From contig CAZCRE010000001.1 in the NCBI GenBank assembly GCA_964501075.1, positions 20,610-84,609 on the forward strand: DNA of 64,000 nucleotides. The letters are read 5' to 3'. This stretch comes from CAZCRE01 sp964501075. Its GTDB lineage: Archaea > Thermoproteota > Bathyarchaeia > Bathyarchaeales > Bathycorpusculaceae. The notes beneath the pieces were generated by a model. The model ran no database searches, was not told the DNA's origin, and saw only the letters and a program-made list of their open reading frames with translations. Positions 9,001-17,077 of the stretch are shown here, piece by piece. Position 1 is the first letter of the stretch, and each line of letters opens with the position of its first letter. Position numbers and translations under genes: made by a program.

Positions 9001-9514
9001 AGACCTTGTAAAATCAAGACTTGGCACTGAAGCACAGTTCGAAGGATTCGGTTTTACGACACCTGTGTCCAATGTTAACATGGGGAACCAGGAAAGCATG
9101 TACAAACGATTGAAGACCATGGCTGAAAAGCTCGATGGCCAACTCGAATTGGCTGAGAAGATTGAAGCTGTGGACGCTAGGAAAGTTGCTTTGAAAGTAT
9201 TAACGAGGCACCTCATTCGAGACATCGCTGGAAACCTCAGGGCTTTCTCAACCCAAGCCTTCAGGTGCAAATCCTGCAATAAACGTTACCGAAGATTGCC
9301 TCTTAGTGGCAAATGCTCTGTATGCGGCGGAAAATTAACCTTGACCGTCTATAAAGGCGGCATAGAGAAGTATTTGGCAATAGCACAACGCTTGGTTGAG
9401 AAGTACAAGCTGCCAACGTATTATTCGCAGAGACTACTGTTGGTGGAAGAAGAGATAAAATCAATGTTCGCCAGCAAAAAGACAAAGCAAGCAAGTTTGA
9501 CAGATTTCGCGTGA
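6098..9514 (+). CDS. polC: DNA polymerase D large catalytic subunit DP2
   Basis: DP2 is the polymerase subunit of the archaeal replicative enzyme PolD and works with the DP1 exonuclease. The 1138-residue protein keeps the catalytic Asp pair in DCDGDED (from residue 888). Zinc fingers are visible as CPNC, CFNC, CPRC and CPAC at about 647-690, and CKSC/CSVC at about 1057-1077. The C-terminal tail QASLTDF fits a PCNA-interacting QxxLxxF box. No intein interrupts the active-site motif, where inteins are common. The start may be TTG 6098 or ATG 6110. The DP1 gene is not in this window. Confidence 0.96.
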   Translation: MNSEMSQTYQNYVGNLEDELKQLYAISDNAKRMGIDPLPMTECKVAKDLADLVEGLVGPKGVAASIRELSTKLPREELAFKITEEIVYGKFGHMEPEVAADRAIRTALAIFTEGLTAAPLQGVAKVAIKANSDRTRYLAIYFAGPMRSAGGTDQALTLVVGDFVRRLLGLERYKPTEEEISRFIEEVRLYEHSVSHFQYHVSDDELRKAFQWIPVEVTGTESDPFEVSSFRNLERIETNRVRGGALRVVNDGIVGRAPKVSSIIEKLGFQGWDWLKEIRGESEKKSTGFMNDVIAGRPIFSFPSRRGGFRLRYGRARNTGLSAVGIHPATMLVLQGFLAGGTQLRLELPGKGGIVVPVDTIEPPFVRLKDGSVVKVTIANFDKLKNEIEKILFLGDILISFGDFLYNSKWLAPSGYVEEWWIEDLRKAVAERFDGAIENAAGSVKIPSERLEQLLDEPFRAKPSLKESVALATILGVPLHPAYTCFWSNLSSVEEISRLKKWLHSSEVRRQGDGIVEIAGENDPNVKRAMDVICLPHRILENTIVVEGDDAQAFALCLGFDNSNNINEPMASSILDTLHMFSGLRVKEKAPTFVGARMGRPEKAKRREMKPLVHVLFPVGLSGGSHRDLVEAASHGPALVEIVKRKCPNCKSFTFRTRCFNCGAETLVEKTCPRCGKISKEDFCPACKIPARKYERQTVNFKELIDAASNSLGTSCPKILKGVKGLTNGTKTPETIEKGILRAKYDLSVYKDGTIRFDATNAPLTHFKPIEIGVPIEKLRELGYLSTIDGSDLTDPDQTCELKLQDVVVPTKSALYFLRIASFIDELLTKIYGLPPFYNVKKVEDLVGHLVVGLAPHTCAGVLGRIVGFTSLSLCYAHPIWHSAKRRDCDGDEDALMLALDTLINFSREYLPAQIGGIMDAPLLLIPIVNTKDVQRQAHDFDVAKAYPQEFYLKTWEKTDAKQAGAFIDLVKSRLGTEAQFEGFGFTTPVSNVNMGNQESMYKRLKTMAEKLDGQLELAEKIEAVDARKVALKVLTRHLIRDIAGNLRAFSTQAFRCKSCNKRYRRLPLSGKCSVCGGKLTLTVYKGGIEKYLAIAQRLVEKYKLPTYYSQRLLLVEEEIKSMFASKKTKQASLTDFA

Positions 9515-9552
9515 AAAATCTTTTTCTATAGTGAGCTGCATAGTTATGCTTG

Positions 9553-9834
9553 ATGGGTATGGCCAAGGAAAACTGTCACCCAAACGCATATTTATCAATT
9601 ATCAGGAACGTCCAGCGTGGACTTCGGACTAGGACGTCAATATTGAACGTTTTGGAAAACGGTGCTGGTGACCCCAAAACGATTGGAGACAAAGCGCAAC
9701 TGCACTACAGAGTTGTTATTCATCATTTGAGACTTCTGAAAACAGCAGGCATTGTTGAACAGAAAATGGGTAACAGGCCACGTGTTTGGGGATTAACAGG
9801 CGTCGGACAGAAACGCTTGGTTAATTCGCACTAA
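9553..9834 (+). CDS. Small winged-helix DNA-binding protein
   Basis: The 93-residue protein is almost entirely one ArsR-like winged helix: RTRTSILNVLENG, DKAQLHYRVVIHHLRLLKTAGIVEQK, then a short wing with RPRVWGLTGVG. It has no effector domain and no metal-binding Cys pair. ATG 9553 is preferred over the TTG just before it; ATG 9559 is also possible. Its end overlaps the end of the convergent MazG-like gene by 4 bp. It is probably a transcription factor of unknown target. Confidence 0.75.
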   Translation: MGMAKENCHPNAYLSIIRNVQRGLRTRTSILNVLENGAGDPKTIGDKAQLHYRVVIHHLRLLKTAGIVEQKMGNRPRVWGLTGVGQKRLVNSH

Positions 9835-10118
9835 GGAAGGCATTCACAGGGCAAACAACCACATTTTGGGCACTTGTTATTATATTTACTTAAGGCGGCT
9901 CTTTCAAGATCCACCGCGACAACATTCGCAAGTGATGCTAACCAAGCAAAAACATCTGCAAACTCTTTCTCAAGTTCTTCCCTGTTTCCGTGTTGAAGAG
10001 CATCCCCCAGTTCTCCAACCTCATCCAGAAGCCACTCGTAGGTATTTTTCACGCTTCGTCTAGAATCCTTGTGGTAATACAGGCGACGCATCATTTCCTG
10101 AAAATCCCGAACGTGCAA
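9831..10118 (-). CDS. MazG-like nucleotide pyrophosphohydrolase with C-terminal Cys cluster
   Basis: MazG-family proteins hydrolyse (d)NTPs to monophosphates. The 95-residue protein has the helix pair with metal-binding acidic residues, WLLDEVGELGDAL followed by LEKEFADVFAWLASLANV. It ends in KCPKCGCLPCECLP, a tail with five Cys that could bind a metal and that most MazG proteins lack. It is a single gene, convergent with a small winged-helix gene. Confidence 0.8.
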   Translation of the reverse strand: MHVRDFQEMMRRLYYHKDSRRSVKNTYEWLLDEVGELGDALQHGNREELEKEFADVFAWLASLANVVAVDLERAALSKYNNKCPKCGCLPCECLP

Positions 10119-10231
10119 ATTTGGGTCCTCCTAAACATCCTTGCATTTGCGGAAAGATAGATACTTTCTGGGTATGCATAATCTAGCCCTACTAAGAGTG
10201 CTCTATCAGAAGCTTTCGCACTTCTGTGGTA

Positions 10232-11563
10232 TCAACGGATTCTTACATACTTGTAAGCTTCTGTCGCATTCTCGAAACAATAGTGTACTTTCTGGTAGTC
10301 TTTCCTGAACTCTGCAACATCAAGCCTCACTTTTTCTGGTGGCTCCTTGTCTATAACTACACGTTTGATGAATTCTGCGATTTCACTCATATCCCGTTCT
10401 TTCATTCCAAGTCTGGTGATTTCTGAGACACCCAACCTTATGCCACCTGGATGCATGAAATGTCTTCCCTCCTTGATGTCCCATGGTAACAAGTTTCTGT
10501 TTATTATTACATTCGCGTTCTCAAGGGTTTCTTCAATTGTTCCGCCATCGCCATGCTTTGTAATATCGATCAAGATTACGTGCGAGTTCGTGAAACCTTT
10601 GTGTTCTGCCAGAACATTAAACCCTCTTTCATAGAGTGCTTGAGCCAATGCCTTGGCGTTCTTGACTACTTGGCTTGCGTATTCCTTGCCAAACTCGAGC
10701 ATTTCCGCGCATGCAATCGTTAGGCCTGCAACAGCGTGCAAATGATGATTGCTTACCATTCCTGGAAAGGTTGCCTTCTTAATCTTTTCAGCGTTCCTTT
10801 CCCAAGATAATATGCCTCCATGCTGTGGCCCAAAGAATGTTTTGTGCGTGCTCAGACTGACAACATCTGCTCCTTCCCGTAGCGGATCTTGGAACTGTCC
10901 CCCAGCAATCAAGCCCGCTACATGTGCAGCGTCGTAGCCTACTGTTGCGCCCGCTGAATGAACAGCTTCAGCAAGCTCCTTGACAGGATGTGGGAATGGG
11001 AAGACGCTTGCGCCAAACATAACAAATCTTGGTGGCTTGCCCTTTGAAACGAGTTCTTGAATTTTGCTCTTCGCTTTGTCAACATCTATGTTAAGCTCTT
11101 TGTAATCCAAAGGAAGATATTCAACGATCAAACCCTTAACTGCGCCAGCAGTGCCACCTAACTCTTTCTTGCCCGATGTAATATGCCCCCCACATGGAAT
11201 GGACAATGCTAGCAATATGTCGCTTGGCTCTGTGAAAGCTGTGTAAACAGCGAGGTTTGCTACGACGCCTGATATCGGTCTGACATCGACAAATTCGGCA
11301 TTGTAGAGTTTTTTCATTAGTTCGATGCATTTGAATTCTATTTTGTCTATGAAGCGACAACCTGCGTAAACGCGTTCTCCCGGCCATCCTTCAGCATAGC
11401 GGTTTCCGAAGTCTGAAATGATGGCTTCACGAACAGCTGGGCTTGGAATGTTTTCACTTGCTATGAGTGGAATGTTCTCCTGAAACCACCTGTGATGTTG
11501 TTGAAGAACTTCGAAGGCTTGGTCATATTCCTCTCGATTGGTGGGCATAACGGGCACCTTCAC
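10232..11563 (-). CDS. glyA: Serine hydroxymethyltransferase (archaeal type)
   Basis: The PLP enzyme interconverts serine and glycine with transfer of a one-carbon unit to a pterin. The 443-residue protein shows LIASENIPSPAVREA, RYAEGWPGERVYAGC, the PLP contact YDAAHVAGLIAGG and the catalytic Lys241 in SLSTHKTFFGPQHGG. Length and motifs fit archaeal SHMT, which may use a methanopterin-type carrier. It is apparently monocistronic. Confidence 0.94.
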   Translation of the reverse strand: MKVPVMPTNREEYDQAFEVLQQHHRWFQENIPLIASENIPSPAVREAIISDFGNRYAEGWPGERVYAGCRFIDKIEFKCIELMKKLYNAEFVDVRPISGVVANLAVYTAFTEPSDILLALSIPCGGHITSGKKELGGTAGAVKGLIVEYLPLDYKELNIDVDKAKSKIQELVSKGKPPRFVMFGASVFPFPHPVKELAEAVHSAGATVGYDAAHVAGLIAGGQFQDPLREGADVVSLSTHKTFFGPQHGGILSWERNAEKIKKATFPGMVSNHHLHAVAGLTIACAEMLEFGKEYASQVVKNAKALAQALYERGFNVLAEHKGFTNSHVILIDITKHGDGGTIEETLENANVIINRNLLPWDIKEGRHFMHPGGIRLGVSEITRLGMKERDMSEIAEFIKRVVIDKEPPEKVRLDVAEFRKDYQKVHYCFENATEAYKYVRIR

Positions 11564-11662
11564 ATAAAGCTATCACACACTCAAAAATTAAAACTCTTCG
11601 GAGTAACATAACCTTAATAATGAAGAAAATCGTAGGATAACTTTGATACAAGGGGAATATTG

Positions 11663-11830
11663 GTGAGCAAGAAGAAGAAAGAACGATCTGGTCCGATGCC
11701 AGCCGCAAGTGCAGGGCTACTAAGGTTCTTTGAAGAAGAAACCGAAGGCATCAAAGTTCGACCGGAAATCCTTGTAGTTGCATCGATAGCGTTAATAGTC
11801 ATATGCGTCTTGGCTCAAGTATTCTTCTAG
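11663..11830 (+). CDS. Preprotein translocase Sec61-beta subunit (SecG-like)
   Basis: This 55-residue gene is easy to miss. It starts at GTG 11663, 7 nt after the Shine-Dalgarno-like AGGGG, and ends at TAG 11830. The protein begins MSKKKKERSG, has the family core PMPAASAGLLRFFEEE, then GIKVRPEILV and a single C-terminal membrane helix (VVASIALIVICVLAQVFF). This is the archaeal Sec61-beta pattern: a cytosolic tail and one TM in the SecYE-beta protein channel. An in-frame TTG at 11660 is a less likely start. Confidence 0.88.
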   Translation: MSKKKKERSGPMPAASAGLLRFFEEETEGIKVRPEILVVASIALIVICVLAQVFF

Positions 11831-11841
11831 TGCCTTGATGG

Positions 11842-12129
11842 TCATCGCCGTGAAGGCAGATGTAGAACTTCTATTCGTTGGACAGAGTTCAGGTGAATGA
11901 ATATTTCACTTCTTTCCTCTCTGCTGGCAACCTGCGGTATGGGTTGAGCGATGGTTGCGCGCAGAATAACTGCTTCGGCGTTTGAAAGCCATATGCCTGC
12001 GGGTTCACGGGTGACGGCTACCAAAGTGCCTTCAAAACCATAGGCAGGATCCACGATAGCTCGTATTTCCTTTCCTACATTCTTCTCCAGCATGTGAAAT
12101 ATCGTCAAAGGAATATTTGTCTCTGGCAT
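11842..12129 (-). CDS. Small Sm-like (LSm-fold) protein, putative
   Basis: The protein has 95 residues. The pattern VGKEIRAIVDPAYGFEGTLVAV ... GIWLSNAEAVIL ... IFIHLNSVQRIEVL resembles the Sm1 and Sm2 motifs of an LSm fold: a beta-rich barrel with a Gly-Thr-Leu turn and a final hydrophobic strand after the predicted loop. I infer an RNA-binding Sm-like protein, but the match is by fold pattern only. It is convergent with the Sec61-beta gene, 11 bp away. Confidence 0.5.
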   Translation of the reverse strand: MPETNIPLTIFHMLEKNVGKEIRAIVDPAYGFEGTLVAVTREPAGIWLSNAEAVILRATIAQPIPQVASREERSEIFIHLNSVQRIEVLHLPSRR

Positions 12130-12317
12130 GAGACTTGCAAAACCCTAGTTGTTTACGTTTTACAGATAAGACACTTGTCCTTCTTAAAGTGTTTGTTTTT
12201 GTGTAGTCGTGAAAACCCGAGCTTTCACGCCATTTCCTATTGCTTACCTCAATGATGATTAATTGCACTATTCTATGAAATCGGTGTTTGCGAATTCTGT
12301 ATTGGTTTTACAACACT

Positions 12318-12327
12318 TTAATATGCT
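12318..12327 (+). promoter_or_regulatory. TATA-like box for the DUF2070 gene
   Basis: A TTTAATATG element lies about 35-40 bp before the DUF2070 start. A GAGGGG Shine-Dalgarno sits at 12352-12357, so the transcript would have a very short leader containing that site. Confidence 0.35.
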
Positions 12328-12363
12328 TAGTTTTGTCTTGAGACTTCATTTGAGGGGATGAAA

Positions 12364-14184
12364 GTGGCAACTGCAGAATCATTAAGTCAGTCTATGAATA
12401 GCGTGGTCAAGCACTATGCATCTCTATTTAGGCTTCCTTCATATGAGAAGGTTATCTTACTTCAAGCATTGATCTGCGTGGGTTGTTGGGTGTGCTCTGC
12501 TCTGATTCTCTTTCGTACTATCGAGGGGGTGCTTCTCGGTTTTTCACTAGGTTGGCTTCTATTTGTGATTGGGTTCTTTTTTGATTATTTGTCAAACATA
12601 TTGGTCTTACGCAATGATCCGATTTACGATCTGAGGAGAACTTCTACTGTGTCCCTCTTCTCATTAGGGCTGTGGTTTTTGTTTATCCTCTTTGGATCCG
12701 CTATAGGCAGCTTGTTCGGTTTATCGTGGTGGATTAGGCTTGTTCTCTTGGGGTTTTCAGGCGTGCTAATACTGCGCCTAATAGTTTTTCAATCATCTTC
12801 ATCTACTAGTTTGGATCGTACTGTGATGATGTCACTTCTGCAGCCTTTTTCATGTTTACTGCCCTTTTTGTTGCTTTGGACACAGATGGGATATACCATC
12901 TCGCTCAGCATGTGCTTCTTCCTTGCTCTCTCACCAATAATCAGCTTCTTCTCAGCTCGGTCTTTCCTCTTTCTACTGAATCGCGTGGGTGAACAAACCC
13001 TCAAAATCCCAGCCCTATCTCTATTCAAGGCCTTTCTTCTGAACTGGGTGGTCGGCCTAAACGCTCCTTTCGAAGAATTCCTCGAAAGATTAGGCGAAGA
13101 GCAAGACGTTAATGTTTCCTTACTGAAATTTGACGCTAACAAACCCAAGGTGGTAATAGTAGTTCCTTCTGTTCATCCTGGCCCGTTCAAGAACGTCGGA
13201 AGCAGCCTTTTGCCTTCACTACTTAAAATCGCGTTGGAAGAAAGGCTTGGTTACGTTACATGCGTGATGCTGGGCATGCAAGGTCATGAACTTGACCTAG
13301 CCTCCCAATTTCAGAATCAAAAAGTGATCAATCATGTTCTCAAATCTATGGGTTTCGAAACCAGAGAGTCGACTGCTACTCCCTCTGTAAAAGTCAGTCA
13401 TGACTTGGTTACTGTATGCTGCCAAATCTTTGGTAAAACTGCTTTTCTATCCTTCACGCTTGCCCCAAACACGACTGAAGACCTTCCACAAGAGTTGGGT
13501 CTGTTTGTACGGCAAGAATCGGAGAAGCATGGTCTAGCTTGTTGTGTTGCGGTAAACGCGCACAATAGTATCAATAATGCCCTACAAATGCCTGTTGCGT
13601 TAGAAACACTTAAAGCCGCTGCAGCTGCCTGTTTGAAGAGGGCAACATCACTAAAGAAACTCCCTTTTCAAGTGGGGGCATCCACGATCATACCCCAGGA
13701 ATTCAGTCTTGAGGATGGCATGGGCGTTGGTGGCATTACGGTAACTACGGTCAAAGTGGGTGAGCAGAAAACTGCCTATGTAGTGATTGATGGGAACAAC
13801 ATGGTTTCGGGACTGCGTGAGAAGATACTTTCGACCCTTCATATTTTGAATATTGATGAGGGTGAAATATTCACCACAGATACGCATTCTGTGAGTGCTG
13901 TGATATTGGGTAAGCGGGGCTATCACCCTATAGGTGAAGTCATGGACAATGAGAAGCTGATAGACTACATCAAAGAAGCTGCTCTCAAGGCTTTATCCTC
14001 ATTGGAACCAGCTAAGGCAGCTTGCAGTGACGTCATTATACCCAAGGTTAAAGTCATAGGTGAGAAACGTCTGTTCGCATTGTCTCTTCTCATAGAACGA
14101 TCTCTCCAAAGAGCAAGAAGAGTTGTGATTCCTCTTTTCGGCTCCATAGGACTTGTCTTGATGTTGTTTTTGCTCCTTGTTTAA
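12364..14184 (+). CDS. DUF2070 family membrane protein
   Basis: The roughly 606-residue protein has about six or seven membrane helices in its first 210 residues, a large soluble part at about 220-580 and a final hydrophobic segment (VVIPLFGSIGLVLMLFLLLV). The soluble part has the DUF2070 signature VVPSVHPGPFKNVGSSLLPS and a later VVIDGNNM. The function is unknown. GTG 12364 is chosen because GAGGGG at 12352-12357 abuts the earlier ATG 12358 but is 6 nt from the GTG. It is followed by the oxidoreductase operon, but with its own promoter region in between. Confidence 0.82.
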   Translation: MATAESLSQSMNSVVKHYASLFRLPSYEKVILLQALICVGCWVCSALILFRTIEGVLLGFSLGWLLFVIGFFFDYLSNILVLRNDPIYDLRRTSTVSLFSLGLWFLFILFGSAIGSLFGLSWWIRLVLLGFSGVLILRLIVFQSSSSTSLDRTVMMSLLQPFSCLLPFLLLWTQMGYTISLSMCFFLALSPIISFFSARSFLFLLNRVGEQTLKIPALSLFKAFLLNWVVGLNAPFEEFLERLGEEQDVNVSLLKFDANKPKVVIVVPSVHPGPFKNVGSSLLPSLLKIALEERLGYVTCVMLGMQGHELDLASQFQNQKVINHVLKSMGFETRESTATPSVKVSHDLVTVCCQIFGKTAFLSFTLAPNTTEDLPQELGLFVRQESEKHGLACCVAVNAHNSINNALQMPVALETLKAAAAACLKRATSLKKLPFQVGASTIIPQEFSLEDGMGVGGITVTTVKVGEQKTAYVVIDGNNMVSGLREKILSTLHILNIDEGEIFTTDTHSVSAVILGKRGYHPIGEVMDNEKLIDYIKEAALKALSSLEPAKAACSDVIIPKVKVIGEKRLFALSLLIERSLQRARRVVIPLFGSIGLVLMLFLLLV

Positions 14185-14190
14185 CCCAAT

Positions 14191-14200
14191 ATTAATATGG
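14191..14200 (+). promoter_or_regulatory. TATA-like box for the 2-oxoacid oxidoreductase operon
   Basis: ATTAATATGG lies just after the DUF2070 stop and about 100 bp before the ferredoxin subunit start. It would give a leader of around 75 nt. No hairpin or known riboswitch was recognised in that leader. Confidence 0.3.
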
Positions 14201-14300
14201 TAGACTTTTCAGAAGTCTCATTCGAGCAACCTACCGCCTAAAGCTTACGCCCTGATTGCGCAAGGTAACATTCAGCATATTAAAGAAAGAAAAGGTTGAG

Positions 14301-14528
14301 ATGGGTATGGGGAAAATTGAAGTAGATGAAGAATTCTGTAAGGGGTGTGGCCTTTGCGTCAATGCATGTCCGCAAAAACTTATTCGTATTTCTAGTCGTG
14401 TCAGCAAGAAAGGTTATCATCCAGCCGAATTTGTTGGCTCTCTGAACAAGTGCTCAGGTTGCACTCTGTGTGCTTTGGTCTGCCCAGACGTAGCCATTAC
14501 AGTTTACCGTGAAAAGAAAAAGGTCTGA
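14301..14528 (+). CDS. 2-oxoacid:ferredoxin oxidoreductase, ferredoxin (delta) subunit
   Basis: The 75-residue protein has two 4Fe-4S clusters: CKGCGLCVNACP and CSGCTLCALVCP. It passes electrons from the catalytic subunits to ferredoxin. ATG 14301 is preferred; an in-frame TTG at 14256 would add 15 residues that do not look like the family. It is the first gene of a four-gene operon (delta, alpha, beta, gamma), 6 bp before the alpha subunit gene. Confidence 0.9.
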   Translation: MGMGKIEVDEEFCKGCGLCVNACPQKLIRISSRVSKKGYHPAEFVGSLNKCSGCTLCALVCPDVAITVYREKKKV

Positions 14529-14534
14529 GAAAAG

Positions 14535-15599
14535 ATGACTGAAAGGAAGTTTATGGCCGGAAATGAAGCAATAGCAGAGGCTGCTATTCAAGCAGGTTGC
14601 CGATACTATTTTGGCTACCCGATAACACCCCAAAATGAAATAGGTGAATATCTTTCATGGCGTCTCCCAGAAGTAGGCGGAACCTACCTTCAAGCAGAAA
14701 GTGAAGTGGCCGCTATATACATGGTGTTTGGAGCTGCTGGCGCAGGCGTAAGAGCAATGACATCATCATCAAGCCCTGGAATCAGTCTCATGCAGGAAGG
14801 GATCTCGTACATTGCTGCAGCTGAACTTCCATGCGTTTTGGTGAACATGATGCGAGGAGGGCCAGGGCTTGGCGGAATTCACCCTTCGCAGTCGGATTAC
14901 TTCCAGGCAACCAAGGGAGGGGGCCACGGCGACTACCACCTGCTCGTACTGGCTCCATCTACTGGTCAAGAAGCCGCTAACCTTACCATGCTGGCCTTTG
15001 ATCTCGCTGATAAGTATCTGAACCCGGTCATGATTTTGGGTGATGGCAACATAGGTCAAATGATGGAGCCTGTGGAGTTCAGGCCGCCTGAGAAACCATT
15101 TAGAGGTTCGAAGAAAGATTGGGCTATCACAGGAGCTATTGGTGACAAGCGCAAATTGATAAAAACCCTGTATCTTGACCCAGTGATCTTGGAAAAGCGC
15201 AACTTGGAGATTGGTCGCAAACTACGTGAAGTAGTCAAGAATGAGGTGCGATTCGAATCCTACATGACGGACGATGCCCATATAGTAATTGCTGCCTATG
15301 GAACAGTAGCAAGGATCGCAAAGACAGCCATAAAGGTTCTTCGAGGGAGAGGCTTGAAGGTGGGTTTACTAAGGCCCATATCGCTTTATCCGTTCCCCTA
15401 CCCAGCTTTTGCTCAAATGGCTGAGAGAGTGACAGATTTCTTGGTGGTCGAAATGAGCATGGGACAAATGATTGAGGACGTGAAACTAGGCGTTTGCAAC
15501 AAGAGCAGGGTGCGCTTCTACGGTCGAGTGGGTGGGATGGTTCCGAGCTATGATGAAATCATCGCAGAAGTTGAAAAGATTGCTAAGGGGGTATTGTAG
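14535..15599 (+). CDS. 2-oxoacid:ferredoxin oxidoreductase, alpha subunit (VorB/KorA type)
   Basis: The 354-residue subunit supplies the pyrimidine-binding half of the thiamine pyrophosphate site. It shows GNEAIAEAAIQAGCRYYFGYPITPQNEI, EVAAIYMVFGAAGAG, MTSSSSPGISLMQEG, MMRGGPGLGG and GGGHGDYHLLVLAP. The wording of these motifs is closest to what is annotated as VorB (2-oxoisovalerate oxidoreductase), but 2-oxoglutarate or other 2-oxoacids are also possible. The enzyme makes acyl-CoA, CO2 and reduced ferredoxin in the cytoplasm. Confidence 0.88.
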   Translation: MTERKFMAGNEAIAEAAIQAGCRYYFGYPITPQNEIGEYLSWRLPEVGGTYLQAESEVAAIYMVFGAAGAGVRAMTSSSSPGISLMQEGISYIAAAELPCVLVNMMRGGPGLGGIHPSQSDYFQATKGGGHGDYHLLVLAPSTGQEAANLTMLAFDLADKYLNPVMILGDGNIGQMMEPVEFRPPEKPFRGSKKDWAITGAIGDKRKLIKTLYLDPVILEKRNLEIGRKLREVVKNEVRFESYMTDDAHIVIAAYGTVARIAKTAIKVLRGRGLKVGLLRPISLYPFPYPAFAQMAERVTDFLVVEMSMGQMIEDVKLGVCNKSRVRFYGRVGGMVPSYDEIIAEVEKIAKGVL

Positions 15600-15601
15600 A
15601 C

Positions 15602-16345
15602 ATGGAAATGGTTTTTGGAAGACCTAGAACGCTGACTTCGGCGAGCACACACTATTGCCCAGGTTGCGGTCATGGAATCATCCACAGGCTAGTGGCTGAA
15701 GTGATAGATGAACTTGGCATTAGAGAGAAGACTGTGGCTGTTGCTCCAGTGGGTTGCGCTGTCTTGCTCTACAATTACTTTGATCTTGATGCATACGAAG
15801 CCGCGCATGGACGCGCCCCAGCTATAGCAACAGGGTGCAAGCGAGTTCATCCTGAACTGGTAGTATTCACCTATCAGGGTGATGGGGATCTTGCAGCAAT
15901 AGGCACGGCGGAAATAGTTCACGCAGCGGCTCGTGGAGAACGAATCACTACTATATTCGTAAACAACGCGATCTACGGAATGACTGGAGGACAAATGGCG
16001 CCTACCACACTTATTGGTCAAAAAACCACAACCACTACGAATGGCAGAATGCCAGAGAAGGCAGGTTACCCCATAAGGGTTTGTGAAATGCTCGCAACTC
16101 TTGAAGGTGCATCCTATATTTCCAGAGTAAGTGTAAGTAACTCCAAGAACATAATTCAGGCTAAGAAAGCAATCAAGAAGGCCTTTGAAACGCAAATCAA
16201 GAATCTGGGCTTCTCTTTGGTAGAAGTCTTATCCCAGTGCCCCACAAATTGGCACATGACGCCTGTTGAATCAACAAAATGGGTTGACGAAAAAATGGCT
16301 TCCTACTTTCCGTTGGGTGAGTTTAAGGGTCCGAAGGAGACATAA
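15602..16345 (+). CDS. 2-oxoacid:ferredoxin oxidoreductase, beta subunit (TPP-binding)
   Basis: The 247-residue subunit carries the thiamine pyrophosphate diphosphate/Mg site, GDGDLAAIGTAEIVHAAARGE followed by FVNNAIYGMTGGQMAPTT. The N-terminal HYCPGCGHG and the later VGCAV may help hold the proximal cluster. It starts 2 bp after the alpha subunit stop and ends 2 bp before the gamma subunit gene, which indicates tight coupling. Confidence 0.92.
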   Translation: MEMVFGRPRTLTSASTHYCPGCGHGIIHRLVAEVIDELGIREKTVAVAPVGCAVLLYNYFDLDAYEAAHGRAPAIATGCKRVHPELVVFTYQGDGDLAAIGTAEIVHAAARGERITTIFVNNAIYGMTGGQMAPTTLIGQKTTTTTNGRMPEKAGYPIRVCEMLATLEGASYISRVSVSNSKNIIQAKKAIKKAFETQIKNLGFSLVEVLSQCPTNWHMTPVESTKWVDEKMASYFPLGEFKGPKET

Positions 16346-16347
16346 AC

Positions 16348-16929
16348 ATGGCCGAAACGAAAAGCGAGAAACTGTATAAAGGTATTGTGATGGCGGGTTT
16401 CGGCGGCCAAGGTTTGATGTTTATTGGAAAACTGTTAGCGTACAGTGCCATGAAAGAAGGCAGACATGTAACATGGATTCCATCGTATGGACCCGAAATG
16501 CGCGGTGGCACTGCTAACTGCACAGTCATAATCTCAAACGAGGAGATAGGCTCACCTGTCACAACTCATCCTCACGCAGCAATCATTATGAACAATCCTT
16601 CATTTGAGGCCTTTGAGCCACGTCTACAAACCGGCGGATTACTGCTATTCAGTAGTTCAATGGTCAATCGCCCAATAACTAGGCATGACCTCAAGATGAT
16701 GGCTGTCCCAGCAACTGAGATTGCCACATCCGCAGGCACCGAGAAAGCAGCCAACATGGTCATGCTTGGGACATACATTGCTCTTACGCGAATCGTCAGC
16801 AAAGAAAGCGTTATTTCGGGTCTGAAGGAACTCTTCGGCAAGAAGCTTGATCTCTTTGAAGTGAACGTGCGTGCACTTGAAGAAGGCATGAAGTTTGCCA
16901 GCAAACAACTAGCCAAGCAGCTTGCCTAA
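16348..16929 (+). CDS. 2-oxoacid:ferredoxin oxidoreductase, gamma subunit
   Basis: The 193-residue subunit has the gamma-domain core MAGFGGQGLMFIGKLLAYSAM, IPSYGPEMRGGTANC and the C-terminal MLGTYIALTRIVS. It contributes to CoA binding and assembly in this enzyme family. It is the last gene of the operon, followed by about 150 bp before Alba. Confidence 0.9.
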   Translation: MAETKSEKLYKGIVMAGFGGQGLMFIGKLLAYSAMKEGRHVTWIPSYGPEMRGGTANCTVIISNEEIGSPVTTHPHAAIIMNNPSFEAFEPRLQTGGLLLFSSSMVNRPITRHDLKMMAVPATEIATSAGTEKAANMVMLGTYIALTRIVSKESVISGLKELFGKKLDLFEVNVRALEEGMKFASKQLAKQLA

Positions 16930-17077
16930 CTATTGTCTTTGTTCACTACACATTCAGGAGCCACCCGAACCACTATCTGCTCTCACCTCTTACGGAAAGA
17001 TATAAGAACCCAAAATCTATGATATTAACCACTTCGTATTGGCTAACCGCTAACAGACAAAAGGATGGAGATATGAT

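Noticed and set aside
6098..9514. Possible intein in PolD DP2 or in MCM
   Set aside because: The catalytic DCDGDED of DP2 and the Walker A of MCM are continuous, lengths are normal and no splicing motifs are present.
12253..12300. Second C/D box-like RNA (ATGATGA followed by ATGAAAT)
   Set aside because: Neither D nor D' (CTGA) is present at the right distance and no terminal stem forms.
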